DNA of 64,000 nt from Triatoma infestans (GCA_011037195.1 JAAEAF010003169.1:1-64000), one strand, 5' to 3'. Positions 10,612-22,474 are shown, counted from the stretch's first letter. Numbers and translations are program-made. Notes: generated by a model from the letters alone, not told the origin.

Positions 10612-10830
10612 AAGGAAAGAGATTAGCCCTAGGGTAGCGCACTGGACTAGCAACAGGGAGGCCCGGATTCTAATCCAGCAGTGCTGTCTAGAGATTTCCT
10701 GTTACTAAGAAGCTTCTACAACTCACGGTAACGAAAGCACACTGTCAGGAGGCCGGCAGTGCACTGAGAAGGCTACGGACGTCAATGACCATAGATGTTG
10801 ATGTGCCTTAAACTAATAAAAAAGAAAAAA
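10612..10830 (+). mobile_element. tRNA-derived SINE, copy 1
   Basis: The tRNA-like head has a degraded B box (ggattctaatcc at 10665-10676). A unique body follows (cactgtcaggaggccggcag, tgcactgagaaggct) and ends gatgtgccttaaac before an A-rich tail. It shares its body with the copies at 11026, 26138, 27531 and 63798. Confidence 0.85.
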
Positions 10831-10831
10831 A

Positions 10832-11025
10832 ATATTTGGAAACATTTTTCTAGCAAAATTGATTCCTAAGAAGCTATTGAGGAATCTGTGACATATTTCA
10901 AATGTTTATTGGCACTGCCTTGTGGAGAACAATGTAATCACTTCAATTACTATCTGTCACATGTGTTTCCCTCATCCAGCTTTATATTTATTTTAGGAAA
11001 TTCAGTAAAAATTTCGTTTAATTTT
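10832..11025 (+). repeat. Family M, continuation of the split copy
   Basis: Resumes with tatttggaaacatttttcta, the block expected right after the truncation at 9190. It continues through agaacaatgtaatcacttca, the block near the M forward end. Confidence 0.65.
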
Positions 11026-11272
11026 TTTTTTTTTAATTGAAGGCGTGTCAACATCTGTGGTCATTGGCGCACGGAGCCTTCTCAATGCACTGCCGGCCTC
11101 CGGACAGTGTTCCAGTGTTCTCTCGTTACAAACAACACTATCCATCACCGGACAGTGAGCAGTAGAGGATCCTATGAAGAAAAAACTTAAGGATAGCCAG
11201 GTGGACTCCAACCTCGGTCCTCCACGTGGGAGTCCAATGAGCTAACCACTGAGCTAATCCCTACCCTATTCA
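11026..11272 (-). mobile_element. tRNA-derived SINE, copy 2 (near full length)
   Basis: On the minus strand it reads ggattagctcagtggttagc (A-box region), a B box ggttggagtcc (11203-11213), the body with the ggaggccggcagtgcattga block, and a terminal A run (T run at about 11028-11037). It is the best copy from which to define the head of the family. Confidence 0.88.
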
Positions 11273-11279
11273 AGTTTAA

Positions 11280-11915
11280 TGAAAATTTGTCTATTTTGTA
11301 AACTTATTTTGTAAAATAATTCGAAGTCGTATACCCCCCCAACCCTCGATTTTTAATTTTAAATCTATCAACGCATATTTATAATAATGTTAGGAGTAAA
11401 CAATAATAAAGAAAAAATCGATTTCTTTTTTAACATAAAAGTAACTCTTGAACTCATCATTTCAAGTGAAAAAACAAAACCTTCCTTGAGCTATCAAATT
11501 TCTCAAAAGACTCCGTATATCTGAAGGAGAATTGTTACGGGAAAATGAAAGTTATATAAAACACCAGTTTGTGTATCCAGATTTCAATAACAACAAGAGC
11601 CAAGTTTTCTTTTTGTTTTGTTACAAAAGGAAATAACAGTTATTTCAATAATTAAAAAACAGATATAGGTGATTTTTTTACTGTTTAATGATTTTTAGAG
11701 ATATCAGGTAATACATTACTGATACATTTCATTAACATTACAATACAATAATCATAAAGTATTACAATAAATTACATTAAAATAAACTACTGCTCTTTTG
11801 TTAAAAAACAAAATTCTTAGAAAATGAATACTAAAAGTTTAATTCGCCCTCAAGTCCCCCCCCCCCCCCCACTTACACCAAAGTGACGAGCTCGTAGTAA
11901 CACTTGTTTTCCAAT
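11280..11915. other. AT-rich spacer with poly-C tract
   Basis: No recognisable element. A homopolymer C run sits near 11857-11872. Confidence 0.4.
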
Positions 11916-11919
11916 GAAA

Positions 11920-12130
11920 CCCCCATCATAAAATAGATTTTTCTGAGTAAAATGTTTCAGAATTTTATTTACCTAGTTGGCATACAATAATTTAAAAGAA
12001 ATTATTTGAGTCTTTTCCCAGAAAATTAGCGGTGGGGGGGACTACCAGGAAAATCTATTTAATAAAATTGGGAAATTCCAGTTGATCTTGATTTTCCTCA
12101 AACTTTAATTATTTTCAAAACATTTAATTA
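11920..12130 (-). repeat. Family M fragment
   Basis: Degenerate reverse blocks (agtaaaatgtttcagaattt, attccagttgatcttgattt). A terminal-motif remnant, gaaaacactcacataacttt, lies separately at about 12409-12433. Confidence 0.45.
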
Positions 12131-12602
12131 CATTTTACTAAACGTTGGTGGAAATTTTAAGAAATGATATTTTTTAGGAAAAATGACTTTAGATGATAAA
12201 GTGGCAAGGAACGGCGGCTAAAAAGGATTGTTCCTGGGCAAATGTTTCATACAAGAAAATTATAAGGGATTTCCTTGAAGATGAAAGATTTGATGATGCT
12301 ACATTTTAAGCCTACTTTTTACTTTCTATGTCTACTTTTTATGTAAACTCTTTATGTTCTGGACGTTTTGGAGATTCACTTTCTCCAAATTCAGGACAAA
12401 AATACCTGTTGAAAACACTCACATAACTTTCTCTCAATCTATATATTTAATACAATTATAAAATTGACAGATTTTTATTAAACTTGACAAGTTTTCATTC
12501 ACTTGTATCTTAACATAAATGTAAAAGTAATGGGGTTAGCCACTTGAATATAATTTGCATTGAGTCAAGAATACCAAAACCTTAAAGGGAAATAGCCTAT
12601 GC

Positions 12603-13565
12603 CAGTGTTCTTTAACTGTGGGTCCGCGGACCACCATCGGTTATCGATAAATTTCTAGATTGACAGGAAATTTTGTAACAAAATAATGTTTTTAACTTGT
12701 AATTAATATAAACAGTTATTATTTATTTTTTGGGCAAAATCCATCAAGCGGAACTGCGACATTACTGAATTTTCTTTTAGTTTTTTGCGATTTCCTCGAA
12801 AACACTCCAACGGTTTTCTTTAAACTACGTGTACTGTCTGCACACCATAAATACATATCACCTTTATTTCCAGGAAAATTGATCTTTTCTTGTGAGGGAG
12901 GCGCTGAGGAAAGATAACCTTTGGTTTTCCTCTAAAGTGAAATGTATGGATCTGCCTATATAAAATTAATTTACATTAGCAGTGCTGTTATACATATGTA
13001 CATTATATCATAATTCCGGAAGTGCAGTTTTACAAAATAGATTTTTGTGATTTTCTGACTTTTCTCAATAATACTATAACGGTTTCCTGTAATGTTGGAA
13101 AGCTACCTGCGTAGTTTATTAATCTTCACTTTTATTTGAAACATTTTTCTCAAAAAAAGTAATTTAGATAATTGTGCGGAATTTATGACGTTGAATTTCA
13201 AATTTTATTTTGGCTAGTTCAGTGTTGTTAGTGCGCACTTGGAATAATCTTATTAGTAGTCTACAACGTAATCACTTCTCTACCTGTCTCCCCACCACCT
13301 CTTTACTCATGTTAGAACAAATGAGTGAAATTTGTAATTAAAAGAAAATAGTCGTATATGAGTGTTTTATACCAGAATTTTTCTAGTATTTATGTATGTA
13401 TCCACCCATCTCTAGCTAGTATGAACGTTAATGTACTCGATGACTTCCGTTTGCTTTCACCCTAATTCAGCTGTAATTGAATTCGACATAATTTACCTTT
13501 AGCCTTCTGCCAGACCGCGAAATATTATTCCTATTTTTGCTGGTCCGCCAGGTTGAAGAATGCTG
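12603..13565. mobile_element. hAT-like non-autonomous DNA transposon
   Basis: The left end reads cagtgttctttaactgtggg, then tccgcgga. The right end, inverted, reads cagcattcttcaacctggcg, then gacc. These are matching terminal inverted repeats of the CAGNGTTCTTCAAC type common in hAT elements. The 8-bp flanks gcctatgc and gcctgagt agree at 5 of 8 positions, consistent with a decayed 8-bp target-site duplication. No transposase is visible; the interior is largely a family M copy. Confidence 0.7.
12725..13395 (+). repeat. Family M copy inside the hAT-like element
   Basis: Forward blocks: gggcaaaatccatcaagcgg, gatttcctcgaaaacactcc, atttccaggaaaattgatct, the second sub-repeat from about 13015 (ggaagtgcagttttac), then gtctacaacgtaatcacttc and a terminal motif near 13360-13385. 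Confidence 0.75.
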
Positions 13566-13574
13566 GCCTGAGTT

Positions 13575-14000
13575 CTGCCACAGTCATCCTGTTCTGACTA
13601 AAGGTCCTGAACCTAAATTTCCAGATAATCCAAGCAATCTGCAATAAGATGATAGTAGTTTCTTCCTTTGTCTCACTGACTGTACAAATGAGGTGTGGCA
13701 TAAGCCCCATTGCATAGAACTTATCCTTTGATCACAATGCCCAGTGAGGGATCCAACCAGATGCCTGAAAGAGGTCCGTGAAAGACATAACAACATCTCG
13801 CCGTTAGCTCTGACCAGACCCCCAATGGACATCTTGCACTGCCGACTACCTACTGAACTCATCCATAGGGATGAATGCTGTGAAGCAGGATTCACTTTAT
13901 TAAATAAAGTTTTCAAATTCTTCCAAATTCCCGTACAAGTTACACACCCCAAAATAAAACTTCCTGCATAATGTTTGCTGTTCCCCCCAGACAAATACAT
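13575..14000 (-). pseudogene. LINE C-terminal/3' fragment
   Basis: Minus-strand frames contain LTGHC followed, after a shift, by YAMGLMPHLICTV and an LLQIAWII tract. This matches the tail downstream of RNase H in Jockey/R1-type LINEs and the related copies at 18800, 47835 and 58870 in this window. Frameshifts and stops interrupt it. The 138-codon open frame here mixes frames and should not be annotated as a protein. Confidence 0.6.
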
Positions 14001-14004
14001 TTCC

Positions 14005-14915
14005 CTGGAGAAAAAATCAATATTAACGTGATATGGCTATCGTTAGGACCTATACATAAGCTATACTAGTTTGTGAACAAAACTGATTCATTGAAGACAA
14101 AGAATTATTTAGTAGTGGTGGCTAGTAAAGAGATGGGAAAGTGAAATAAATGTGTTTGCGGGATTACGTCGACATTGTAAGATTCATTTAACAGACCGCA
14201 TTAAAACTATAACCATTTATCACTTTACTTAGTGAATTGCCCCGCCGCTCCTGGCATAACCAAGATAGTTGCCGTCCCAGATGATCACTGATATCTAGGC
14301 CACTGATACACATAAAAAACAATGAAGCCGATTTTAAATTCAACTCAGAGAACAATGGCGAAGCTAGCAAGTTCTCTCGACCGGCCGGATATATTATTTC
14401 AGTTTCAATCTGCTTCTAATTCACCATAGTGACCGCTAATCCTCTGTATTAGCTCTTTGCCCTTCTCCTTTTATCTTTTCCACTAAGTTCTGCTCCATTT
14501 TCTTTTTTCTTTGTATTTATTTATTTATTTTTGCTGCAGAATTATTCACAATAGAGAGCTAGGTTAAATTCGATAAATTCTATTATATTTGTGTATAAAC
14601 TGAATTCAACACTATCTCTTGGAGATAAAATTAACTAAAATTAGTCAGGATGCATTAAATTAATTGATTTAATTGTATATTGATAGGCTAATTTCAAAAT
14701 TAATTAATTACTGAATTCAATTGATATCGGTCGTCTCTATTGTTTGTAGTTAATCATTGTAAATTAATAATTAATTACAGAGCGTCCTTGTGGATTTTAT
14801 AATCTTGCTGTTTTGATATTAGTTGGAGCTTAACTGAATTAAACCCATTTAGTTAAATTATTTTCAATTGCTTCAAAAGTTTCTATTCTTTACCCATTCA
14901 ACTTATACTAAATAA
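14005..14915. other. No recognisable feature
   Basis: AT-rich, with several short aattaatt-type palindromes between about 14560 and 14880. No coding or repeat landmark seen. Confidence 0.45.
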
Positions 14916-14919
14916 AAAT

Positions 14920-15420
14920 CTGGTGTGAAACGCTAACACGCCTTCTCAAATTGCACTTTAATAATTATTTGACAAACTTCTCTTCAGAATTAAAGTTTTC
15001 ACTAAACGATTAGTAGTTTTCATATATTGGTTGAGGGAGGCGTGACCCTCCAACTCCCTCCCACACACAACCACTCTAATGTACATTTTCTTGGAAAAAA
15101 ATGCAAATAAAAGTGACAGGTCTCTGCATGTATAGTTAGTATCCAAATTTAATGACCTAATGGTGGGAAACGCAGAATACAGAAAACAAATAACAAAAAT
15201 TTTTGTACAGTCAGACTGCCGATAAATTGATTTTCTTCGAATTCGAAATTTTGGGATCGCATATAATTGTAATTAATATTACACAGGTGATGGAGTAGTG
15301 AAGTAAACTGAATTGACATTTTAGAAAAAAACGTAACGCGACACCTTCACCCGCCCCCTCAAAATTAAGAACTGAATTATTCCCTGAAAAAACGTTTCAA
15401 ATAAACTTGATTGATCTTAT
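14920..15420 (-). repeat. Family M copy, reverse half
   Basis: Starts with a well-kept inverted terminal motif (aaaaatctggtgtgaaacgc) at 14918 and continues backwards through the M blocks. With 15835-16745 it forms an interval of about 1.8 kb with the motif, inverted, at both ends. Confidence 0.75.
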
Positions 15421-15515
15421 CTTATGCAGTATGTAACATATCGCCTTGATGATGTAATAAATCGCCACCCTACCAATAGCTCTCAGTGAGGGTAATCTAA
15501 AGAGCATATCTGGAA

Positions 15516-15745
15516 ATTGGAAGGAGAAGTTAAACTGAGTAAGAGGTTAGTTCAGCCGCCACGCTTAAAAATCGTGCCTGACCGCCAATTCATTCTTATT
15601 CAAACGCCATTCGAACAACCATCAACACTCAACGTCTATCCGTTCTCATATCGTCACTCTGCCAATCAGTCTGTCGCTTTCTTCTCACCGTAGCATACTC
15701 ACTCTATATTATATACAGCGTTAAGTTCTTGCAGTGCTTATATTC
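15516..15745 (+). repeat. LTR-like dispersed repeat, copy 1
   Basis: Matches the reverse complement of 24428-24622 over about 200 bp (shared blocks ttggaaggaga, cgtgcc, accgccaattca, atcaacactcaacg, tgcagtgcttat). A tatattata box and a downstream caataagataaa suggest a promoter and polyadenylation signal, hence an LTR guess. It interrupts a reverse M copy. Confidence 0.7.
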
Positions 15746-15834
15746 TCCAATAAGATAAACAGTATATAACAAAGTGAAACTTATCTCAACCTAAGTTTAC
15801 TCTTCTGGCCAATCCCCGAAACTTCTACTACCAT

Positions 15835-15965
15835 GTATATACAAAGTTTAAAGAAACTCGTTGGAGAGTATTCGAAGAAAATCGTCAAAAGAACTGAAAA
15901 ATAAATTTAATAAAGTAGATATTTCTGGTTGTTGGATTTTGATCAAAACCTTGTTCCTTGAGCAC
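15835..15965 (-). repeat. Family M fragment, reverse
   Basis: Contains agtttaaagaaactcgttgg and ttggattttgatcaaaacct. It continues the reverse half broken by the LTR-like repeat. Confidence 0.65.
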
Positions 15966-16011
15966 GAAAACATCTTTTTTAACGAATGCTCTGTGTGTGT
16001 GTGTGTGTGTC

Positions 16012-16055
<44 letters not shown>

Positions 16056-16745
16056 CAAAATATCTCAAAAACGAAAAACCGCAGGAAGCTCAAACTTGTT
16101 GTTCCGTTTATGTATTACCACGCACCTAATTACGAAAGTCTCGGGCGAAACCCATCAACCGGAATTGCCATTTACTGATTATTTTTTTTAATAGTTTTTA
16201 AACGGCAAAAACGATTATCTTTAAACGTTCCGTATACAAACTATCTACAAACATTAATAATTTTACTCGAAACATTTTCCGGAGACAATTGATTTTTTGG
16301 GAGGTTTAGCGTTATGCTTTTCTTTAAGGTGCCATTCAGTACAATGTTTAGCTTTTATCGCAAATAATATAAATTATACATTACATAGAAGCATTGAACC
16401 GGATGTGCGACTTTACACAATAGATTTTCTAAGTCTTTTGGAGTTCTTCAAAACGGCTACGATTTTCTTTAAACTGAAAAGCTCACTGCAAAGATAAAAA
16501 AGTTTCTCTTTTGTTTTAAACATTTTCGAAAACAAAAATTGATTTTTGGAAAGTTTTGGGGGCTCCGCAGCCCTGTGACGATAAATGATTCTTGGAGTCC
16601 ACTCAGTTATATATGTGTAACCCCTACAAATTTTTCTGTGGCCAAACCTTCAAAAAATTGCAATATTAAAGACAATTTCCGTTTAAAATGAAATTAAATT
16701 GTAATAAAAAGAAAGTCATACGAGTGTTTCATATCAAATTCTTTA
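15966..16745 (+). repeat. Family M copy, forward half
   Basis: Starts at the GT-run region (15992-16053) and runs through caaaatatctcaaaaacgaa, cgcaggaagctcaaacttgt, aacccatcaaccggaattgc and later blocks to a terminal motif near 16710-16740 (gagtgtttcatatcaaattc). Open frames here only translate GT repeats. Confidence 0.8.
15992..16053. repeat. (GT)n microsatellite
   Basis: A 62-bp GT run with two ctgt interruptions, internal to the M copy. Confidence 0.95.
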
Positions 16746-16749
16746 TACA

Positions 16750-17390
16750 CTGTCAGTTTCGCCATTTACATTTTACATATTTACTACAATAATTTATGAT
16801 GAAATAACTTTTTATAGTTTGAACTGTTGAGCTAATGGAGCATTCTTTGTAATGTATTTGATTAATCCGTCAGCAATACTCCCGGATTTCATGGCTTAAA
16901 ATAGAGATATGGAATTTTCCTCCAATAAATTATTGACATAGTTTCCCGAGCTATAATAAAACCTGAAATTTATTAAAGTTATATACTATTTTAGTTAATC
17001 ATGGAAAAGTTAGTTATAAACTATAAATATTTCTAGTTAAAGTTCTTAACATTGTTCATTAGTTGGTTTTAGTAAACAAGCAATATATCAAACATTAGTT
17101 TAGAATGGGATGGGACATTTGGTTGACGGGGGGGCGGGAGAACATTGCTGTAACACTCATGGCTATAATAAAGTGTGCTGGTTCGGTTTATTTTACAGTA
17201 TATTAAAGCTGTTACCACTATTGCTGTGTAGAAAGTTCTATATCATTTGTTTAACACTCCCCCCTCCCCCCCGGCATCCCATTTCCATCACATTGTTTCA
17301 GAGGGAGCAATATTGTATATCCCCTTCAAATGCAGTACTTACCACTGTATCTATGTAACATTGAATCATTACTATATAACATTTGGAATT
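16750..17390. other. No recognisable feature
   Basis: AT-rich sequence, with a C-rich patch near 17257-17277 and nothing assignable. Confidence 0.4.
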
Positions 17391-17394
17391 TAAT

Positions 17395-17850
17395 ACTACC
17401 AATTCTGCAGAACTACTTCAAATCTATTCTTTTCGAAAAGAAATGTTTCAAATAAAGTTGTAATTATATATATATATAATATATATATATATATATGTAT
17501 ATGTGTGTATGTGTGTAGATAGTAAACCAAGTTTAAAGAAAATCGTTGGAACCGTTTTCGAGAAAGATCTCGCAAAACTGGAGCAATAATCCATTTGTTC
17601 AATAAAGTTGCACTTGTGGTTTATCGTTTTGACCGTAACTTTCGATAGATAGCACCACTTACCAAGCGAAAACCAAGATTGAACTTTCCGGGATTTTTCG
17701 CTTTTAGAGATATTTTTTTGTTCACATACAGATCAATTGCTAAAAACATTTTTTTCATAGTCAGCAGAGCCCTAGAACCTAGAACGACCGGAAACAAGTA
17801 TTTCCGGTGAAAATTCAATTTCGAAAATTTGACACAATCGCAACACTTCC
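17395..17850 (-). repeat. Family M copy, reverse, with TA run
   Basis: Reverse blocks gaaatgtttcaaataaagtt, gaaccgttttcgagaaagat, atttccggtgaaaattcaat. A (TA)n run occupies about 17466-17496. Confidence 0.75.
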
Positions 17851-17859
17851 TCCTATACC

Positions 17860-18290
17860 AGGCACAACGGAAGTAATCAGTTATTTACGATTTTTTTTTT
17901 TAACTAAAAGGTAAAAAACTTTTTCTTAATGTAAATGTTTTTCTAAAACATCTATAATGATCAATTTTCTTTAAACTGGTTATTTCTACAAACAGTATAA
18001 TTGCCTTCACCAAGAAATCTAGTGGTGGTGGGGTACAAGGCGATTCTCAGCAAACATTGCAGTTCAGAAACTCCCTTCAAATCAAACTCCAATGACGCTT
18101 GAAATAATATTATATCTTCAGAATTTTTAGAATCTTATTCCAGTTACGCGCATATATACATTTCAGTTATGTGAAATTTGTAACTGGGAAATACCCCATA
18201 TAAATTAAAAAAAAAAAAAAAATCTATCCAAACTATGTTAATTATAGTGAGAGGAAGTCGTGTGAGTGTTTCACAATATTTTGTAATCGA
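17860..18290 (+). repeat. Family M copy, forward, degenerate
   Basis: Degenerate forward blocks (aatgatcaattttctttaaa) end in a clear terminal motif at about 18248-18275 (aagtcgtgtgagtgtttcac). Confidence 0.6.
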
Positions 18291-18294
18291 TATA

Positions 18295-18795
18295 TATTTG
18301 TTACACGCTCAATCACCCGCCTTTTTTCGTTTTTTTTTTTTTTTTATTTGTCACAAAGAAAAGATAAGGTTATCGTTTACAAATGATTTCAGGAAATAAT
18401 TTGATTTATGTTTCACAGACTGTACTATATCAATGGGTCTTTATTAGCCACTTACTAGTTGGCCACAAATGTATTCCAGCGTAATAATTTCCCAATAACA
18501 CAGGTGTTTGAAAATGTATAAAACTGTGATATTTCTTTTTTTGTTTTTTCATAGACACCACCGCTTGCTAGATATGAATTATTTCGTTCATAAAAATGGT
18601 TAAACAGAAATGCCCAAACTAATAACTGCAAATGTCTTTTTCGTGATCATTTTACACCAATAACGGTGGTGTTAGATTTTCTACCATTAAAGGCTTTTAA
18701 AAAAAATACGTGTGTTATTTGATAATGTTAGTTTTTATTTTTTTTATTATTTTTTCTTTTAATTGTATTGCGGTTAAATAGTAATAGTAAGTAAA
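18295..18795. other. No recognisable feature
   Basis: AT-rich with long T runs; no landmark seen. Confidence 0.4.
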
Positions 18796-18799
18796 TGAT

Positions 18800-19145
18800 T
18801 GTATCCCTTACTGGACATTGCGGTTTAAGGAGACACTTCTATGTAACGGGCCTCCTATTGAAGATTTGATGGAGGGAGAAACATCCTTCAATCTTATGAC
18901 AGATTGCTTGGATTATGAGGAAATTTGGTTCAGAACCTTTGGACGGTACATGATGTTTGAGGAAGAGCTTAGGCTATTTACCTTTAAGGTTTTGGTCTGA
19001 TTTGTTTGGACTGTGTTGTATGGGTTAGACCCAGGCCTGGATTTTTGTTCTACACCCGGTCAGTTGTTGTTTTTCTTTGGAGTAGCTAAACGGGCCCAAT
19101 GATGCTTTGGATAGCGTAGGGTTTGGTCTCTCCCCACACACGAAT
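18800..19145 (+). pseudogene. LINE 3' end (tail of ORF and 3' UTR)
   Basis: Starts in coding remnants (ggacattgcggtttaaggag, then tgacagattgcttggatt). It ends in the family's 3' UTR: ggatagcgtagggtttggtc, then ccccaca..cgaataataata, with an AAT/TTA-rich tail. The same order occurs at 47835-48360 and 58870-59545. Confidence 0.7.
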
Positions 19146-19219
19146 AATAATAATTATAATATGATTGGTAAAAGAATCGTCCTAAATCAGTATTTATCTG
19201 GTTTTCCCTGCACTTTACT

Positions 19220-19715
19220 TTCTCTTACTCCTAGTTTTGAGGTTCCCTGAGACGATCAAAATGTTTTTAGCGAATGGTCTGTATCCGTGTGTGTGTGTGT
19301 GTGTGTGTGTATGAGTGAACAAAATATATCAAAAAACGAAAAATCGTACAAACCTAAACTTGATATTCCGTTTAGGTACTATTATCCGCATCAAGGTTTC
19401 GGACAAAATTCATCAACCGAAAGTGCAGCTTTACTAAAATTTGTTTGTTTTTTTCAGTTTTCGAATACAGCTCCAACGATTTTCTTTAAACATCGTCTAC
19501 TAACTGGTAATCTAAATATTTACTTCTACTTTTATATGAAATATTTTCTCAGGAAAGTATACTTTTGGAAGGTTCTGGGGAAGGATCGGTGGTATTAAGT
19601 TTCCTCTAAAGTACCATGTTAGCACAATCATTGGTTCTATCACTTAAATAATATTAATATACATTTCCTTGAAATATGGAATTCTAAGCAACGTATTTAA
19701 TGTGATTTTATGTTA
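19220..19715 (+). repeat. Family M copy, forward
   Basis: Blocks: tttgaggttccctgagacga, the GT run at 19290-19310, aaaacgaaaaatcg, ttgatattccgtttaggtac, attcatcaaccgaaagtgca, and agtaccatgt with ttggttctatcact. Confidence 0.8.
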
Positions 19716-19719
19716 TGTA

Positions 19720-20135
19720 GGTAGTGTAATGGACTTACAGACACACAGACGTCCACAAACATATACGTCACCTAAGACGTCACAGGAAGCGTATCACTAC
19801 TTCGTACCATAACTGCTTCTAAATTACAACCTAGAGAATTTAAGACTTGCCCTCTCGCCCCTAGAAGAACCAAAGTAGGAAAATTTAGGGTTGGGCTAGA
19901 TCACCAAAAGAGCGAGGGAATTTTCTAGTTTTTCGTGTTGGCTACACCCTACCAGTTTAGTCTGTCACGCCGCTCCACTTTATTAGCCTTACGCTACTCC
20001 TTCTATTTCTTTTGTTTAACGTAAACTCTCCAACAGAATCTTTTGCTTTATTCAGTACACCAGAGGTTCATGAGTGTATTCATTTACTCTATTCTCAACA
20101 TAAATCCTATTAAAACATATACTGAATTGAAGTGG
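19720..20135. other. No recognisable feature
   Basis: Contains short acgtc-rich words around 19740-19790 but no repeat or coding signature. Confidence 0.4.
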
Positions 20136-20139
20136 CCCT

Positions 20140-20510
20140 TTAAAAAAAGCTTAAAGTTGCCACTCCTTCAGTTTCAAAACATTTAAATTACGATGAGAGG
20201 TGTTTATGTAATTAATTAGTAATCAAAGTTTAAAGAAAATCGTGAAAAATGAAAATAATCTAATTAGAAAAGTGGCACTGGGTGGAAGTAGCTTTTCATA
20301 AAAACGTTACTGTCAGATGCGATAATGTCATGACGAAATATCATCCGATTTTTTGTTTTTGAAATATTTTATTCAATTACATATCACAAAAGATCTTTTT
20401 AGCTAAAAATCATTTTTATTGTACTCAAGCAAACTGAAAACATGTATTTCCCATAACTCTCAAATTCGATAATCTGATACGACCACAAAATACCGCAACG
20501 TGTACTGTTC
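20140..20510 (-). repeat. Family M fragment, reverse
   Basis: Blocks: agtttaaagaaaatcgtgaa, gtcagatgcgataatgtcat, ttttttgtttttgaaatatt, acatgtatttcccataac. Confidence 0.55.
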
Positions 20511-20514
20511 AAAA

Positions 20515-21460
20515 TAAATCAATATTATTTCATTATAACGGAAAAACAACAAAAACTAAATTACTCAAAATAATGATGAAGATAAATACTAAGAAATAAT
20601 TCATGAAGCCCAGCTGTCCGGCTTGATAATGAACCACTTGAGGAGCTTTTTCAATGAAAACAAAAAGCTGATTGTGTAAACTCCCTTCCGCAGTACAGCG
20701 CACTGTTCATTTTTTATTCGCCACCAACAATATACAGCCAGTGTTGCTCTCTTTTCTGATAAAGGGTAATTAAATATTTAATTAACTTAATGAGGTGGTA
20801 CTACTGTTATCAGCTGGAGACTGTTTAAGAGGCTCTGCCGACCTTTTCTTTAATAATGAATACAAAAAAATATTTTTCTTTTCTCTCTCTCTCTCTTTCA
20901 AAGTATAATAGTAGTATGAATACTTTCTGACTTCGTGTATTAAAGAAAAGAGAGAATTCTGAATTGGTCGGCCATTTTTGTTATTCTAAATTTAAAAAAA
21001 TAATCGACAGTAGCAGGAAGATGGCGCTGCAAACTTTAAAACATGGAAATTGAGACCGTTATATCGGGTTTACAACGCACAGCTCACCGTTGACCGTCAC
21101 CGTTACAAAACTAAACAATGGCGGCTGATTAACTGGCTATTTCAACGAAGTCAGATTGTGTTAATCTTCTGTAACGGCGCAGGTCAACGATGAGCTTATG
21201 CAGCGTATACCGGCATTTATTTTTTTGTAATGCGTAAGTCTGTATCCATTGTTTCAGACTAGATGTAGTACTTAAGCAGCTGTACTAGAAGCTTAAAATA
21301 TTGATCGTAAGGTGCGGAGAGCATTGTCGCTCGAATACTCTGGCATTCGCCCTTTATCTTAAGCAAGTTTTCTCTGAACTCCTCAGTTACTCAGCTTTTG
21401 TTATTCAGTTCCAGATTTTTGTAACATTGATAAAAAATTGTTTTTAAACTCGGAATTTTT
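20515..21460. other. No recognisable feature
   Basis: Possibly unique sequence. It contains a short CT run (about 20882-20897) and moderately GC-balanced stretches (21000-21200) with no long open frame. It is one of the few intervals without family M. Confidence 0.4.
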
Positions 21461-21464
21461 ACTC

Positions 21465-21735
21465 ACTATTAGTTTCCTTATCCTACTTCTGAAGGATGGA
21501 ATAATAAGTAATACAAAAATGACACTATAACGGAAAGTGCCGAACGTTTCAGCTTTCCAAATATCACCAAAAACTTCCCTGAAAAAACTTTTCAAATAAA
21601 AGTTGACTTTTATGTGCAAATTTTAAAGAAAGCTGATGTAGCCATTTAAAGAAAATTTAAAAAACTGATAAAATAAACATTAAGTAAACTCGTATTTCTA
21701 CTAGATGGAGTTTGATCGAAAACCTCTTTGGAAAC
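21465..21735 (-). repeat. Family M fragment, reverse
   Basis: Blocks: aaaacttttcaaataaaagt, ttttaaagaaagctgatgta, then a degraded ttgatcgaaaacc. The open frames at 21401-21891 are read from this repeat. Confidence 0.5.
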
Positions 21736-21829
21736 AGAATGGACTAGACGTTTCTCAATGTAGAGTCCGATGTGTGAGACGAGTTGTGTCAGTGCATAGT
21801 TAAGAAAACAGGAGATCAGATAGCAAGTT

Positions 21830-22130
21830 TGAGACTGAAGGTCCTGTTTTGGATATTTATTTTCATTTTCCATTATAAATCTATTTTCCAAGAGAATTTA
21901 GATCTTATTGTGAAATAAGAGTTGATTGGACGATCAGAATGAGGAGAGAGGATAGCCAAGCGATATGGAAACGTTGTGACGTAATGTGAGGTGTTAGGTC
22001 TGAAGTGTATATTATGAAAAGAAAAGGGCAGAGAATACTTCCCTGAGGAACCCCAGCATCCATAGCTATGAAAAGAAGAATTTGATTCAAGAATATTGTA
22101 ATGCAGCCACTGGTGCCATCTAGGAGAGAA
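21830..22130 (-). pseudogene. Non-LTR reverse transcriptase fragment (Jockey-like)
   Basis: The minus-strand frame contains AGVPQGSILCPFLFIIYTSDL split as MDAGVPQGS and ILCPFLFIIYTSDL. This is the hallmark stretch between the fingers and palm of Jockey-type LINE reverse transcriptases. The following residues, where the YADD active site should appear, are degraded (FHIAWLSSL) and stops follow. Only this short piece remains, cut off by the LTR that follows on the plus strand. Confidence 0.8.
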
Positions 22131-22139
22131 AGCAGGAAC

Positions 22140-22472
22140 CTCAAGTTCTCCTAGGAAGCGCTGGCGAGGCGCTCTAGCACTTTTCAGAATGTTCTAGAAC
22201 TTTTTCCAGACCCTTCTCCACCGGTATAAATAGTGCAACAACAGTGAATTTAAAGATAGTCTTGTTACAAACGGAGTGCGCGTTAGTGAAAGGTGAACTA
22301 AGAGAACTATTGTTGTTTAAACTGTGTATTAATTATTATTAAATACTTTATTTGTAATTTATTGTGTTAAACAATAAATTGGTGTTTTTTGTGTGAAGTT
22401 TAGAGTGTTTTATCTACACGAATCCACTTAGAAACTAGTTGCAGTAGCTAGTTCAGAGGGAAACACGTTACA
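22140..22472 (+). mobile_element. LTR upstream of the UBR5 chimera
   Basis: Promoter-like and terminator-like elements are in LTR order: a TATA box tataaatag at 22225-22233, a polyadenylation signal aataaa at 22373-22378, and an end at ...gttaca (22472) immediately before a primer-binding-site-like sequence. The 5' edge is not certain because no second LTR copy is visible in the window. It lies between about 22130 (end of the reverse transcriptase relic) and 22180. Confidence 0.65.
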
Positions 22473-22474
22473 TT

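Noticed and set aside
13584..14000. 138-codon open frame as a protein
   Set aside because: The recognisable LINE motifs lie in a different frame from most of this open frame.
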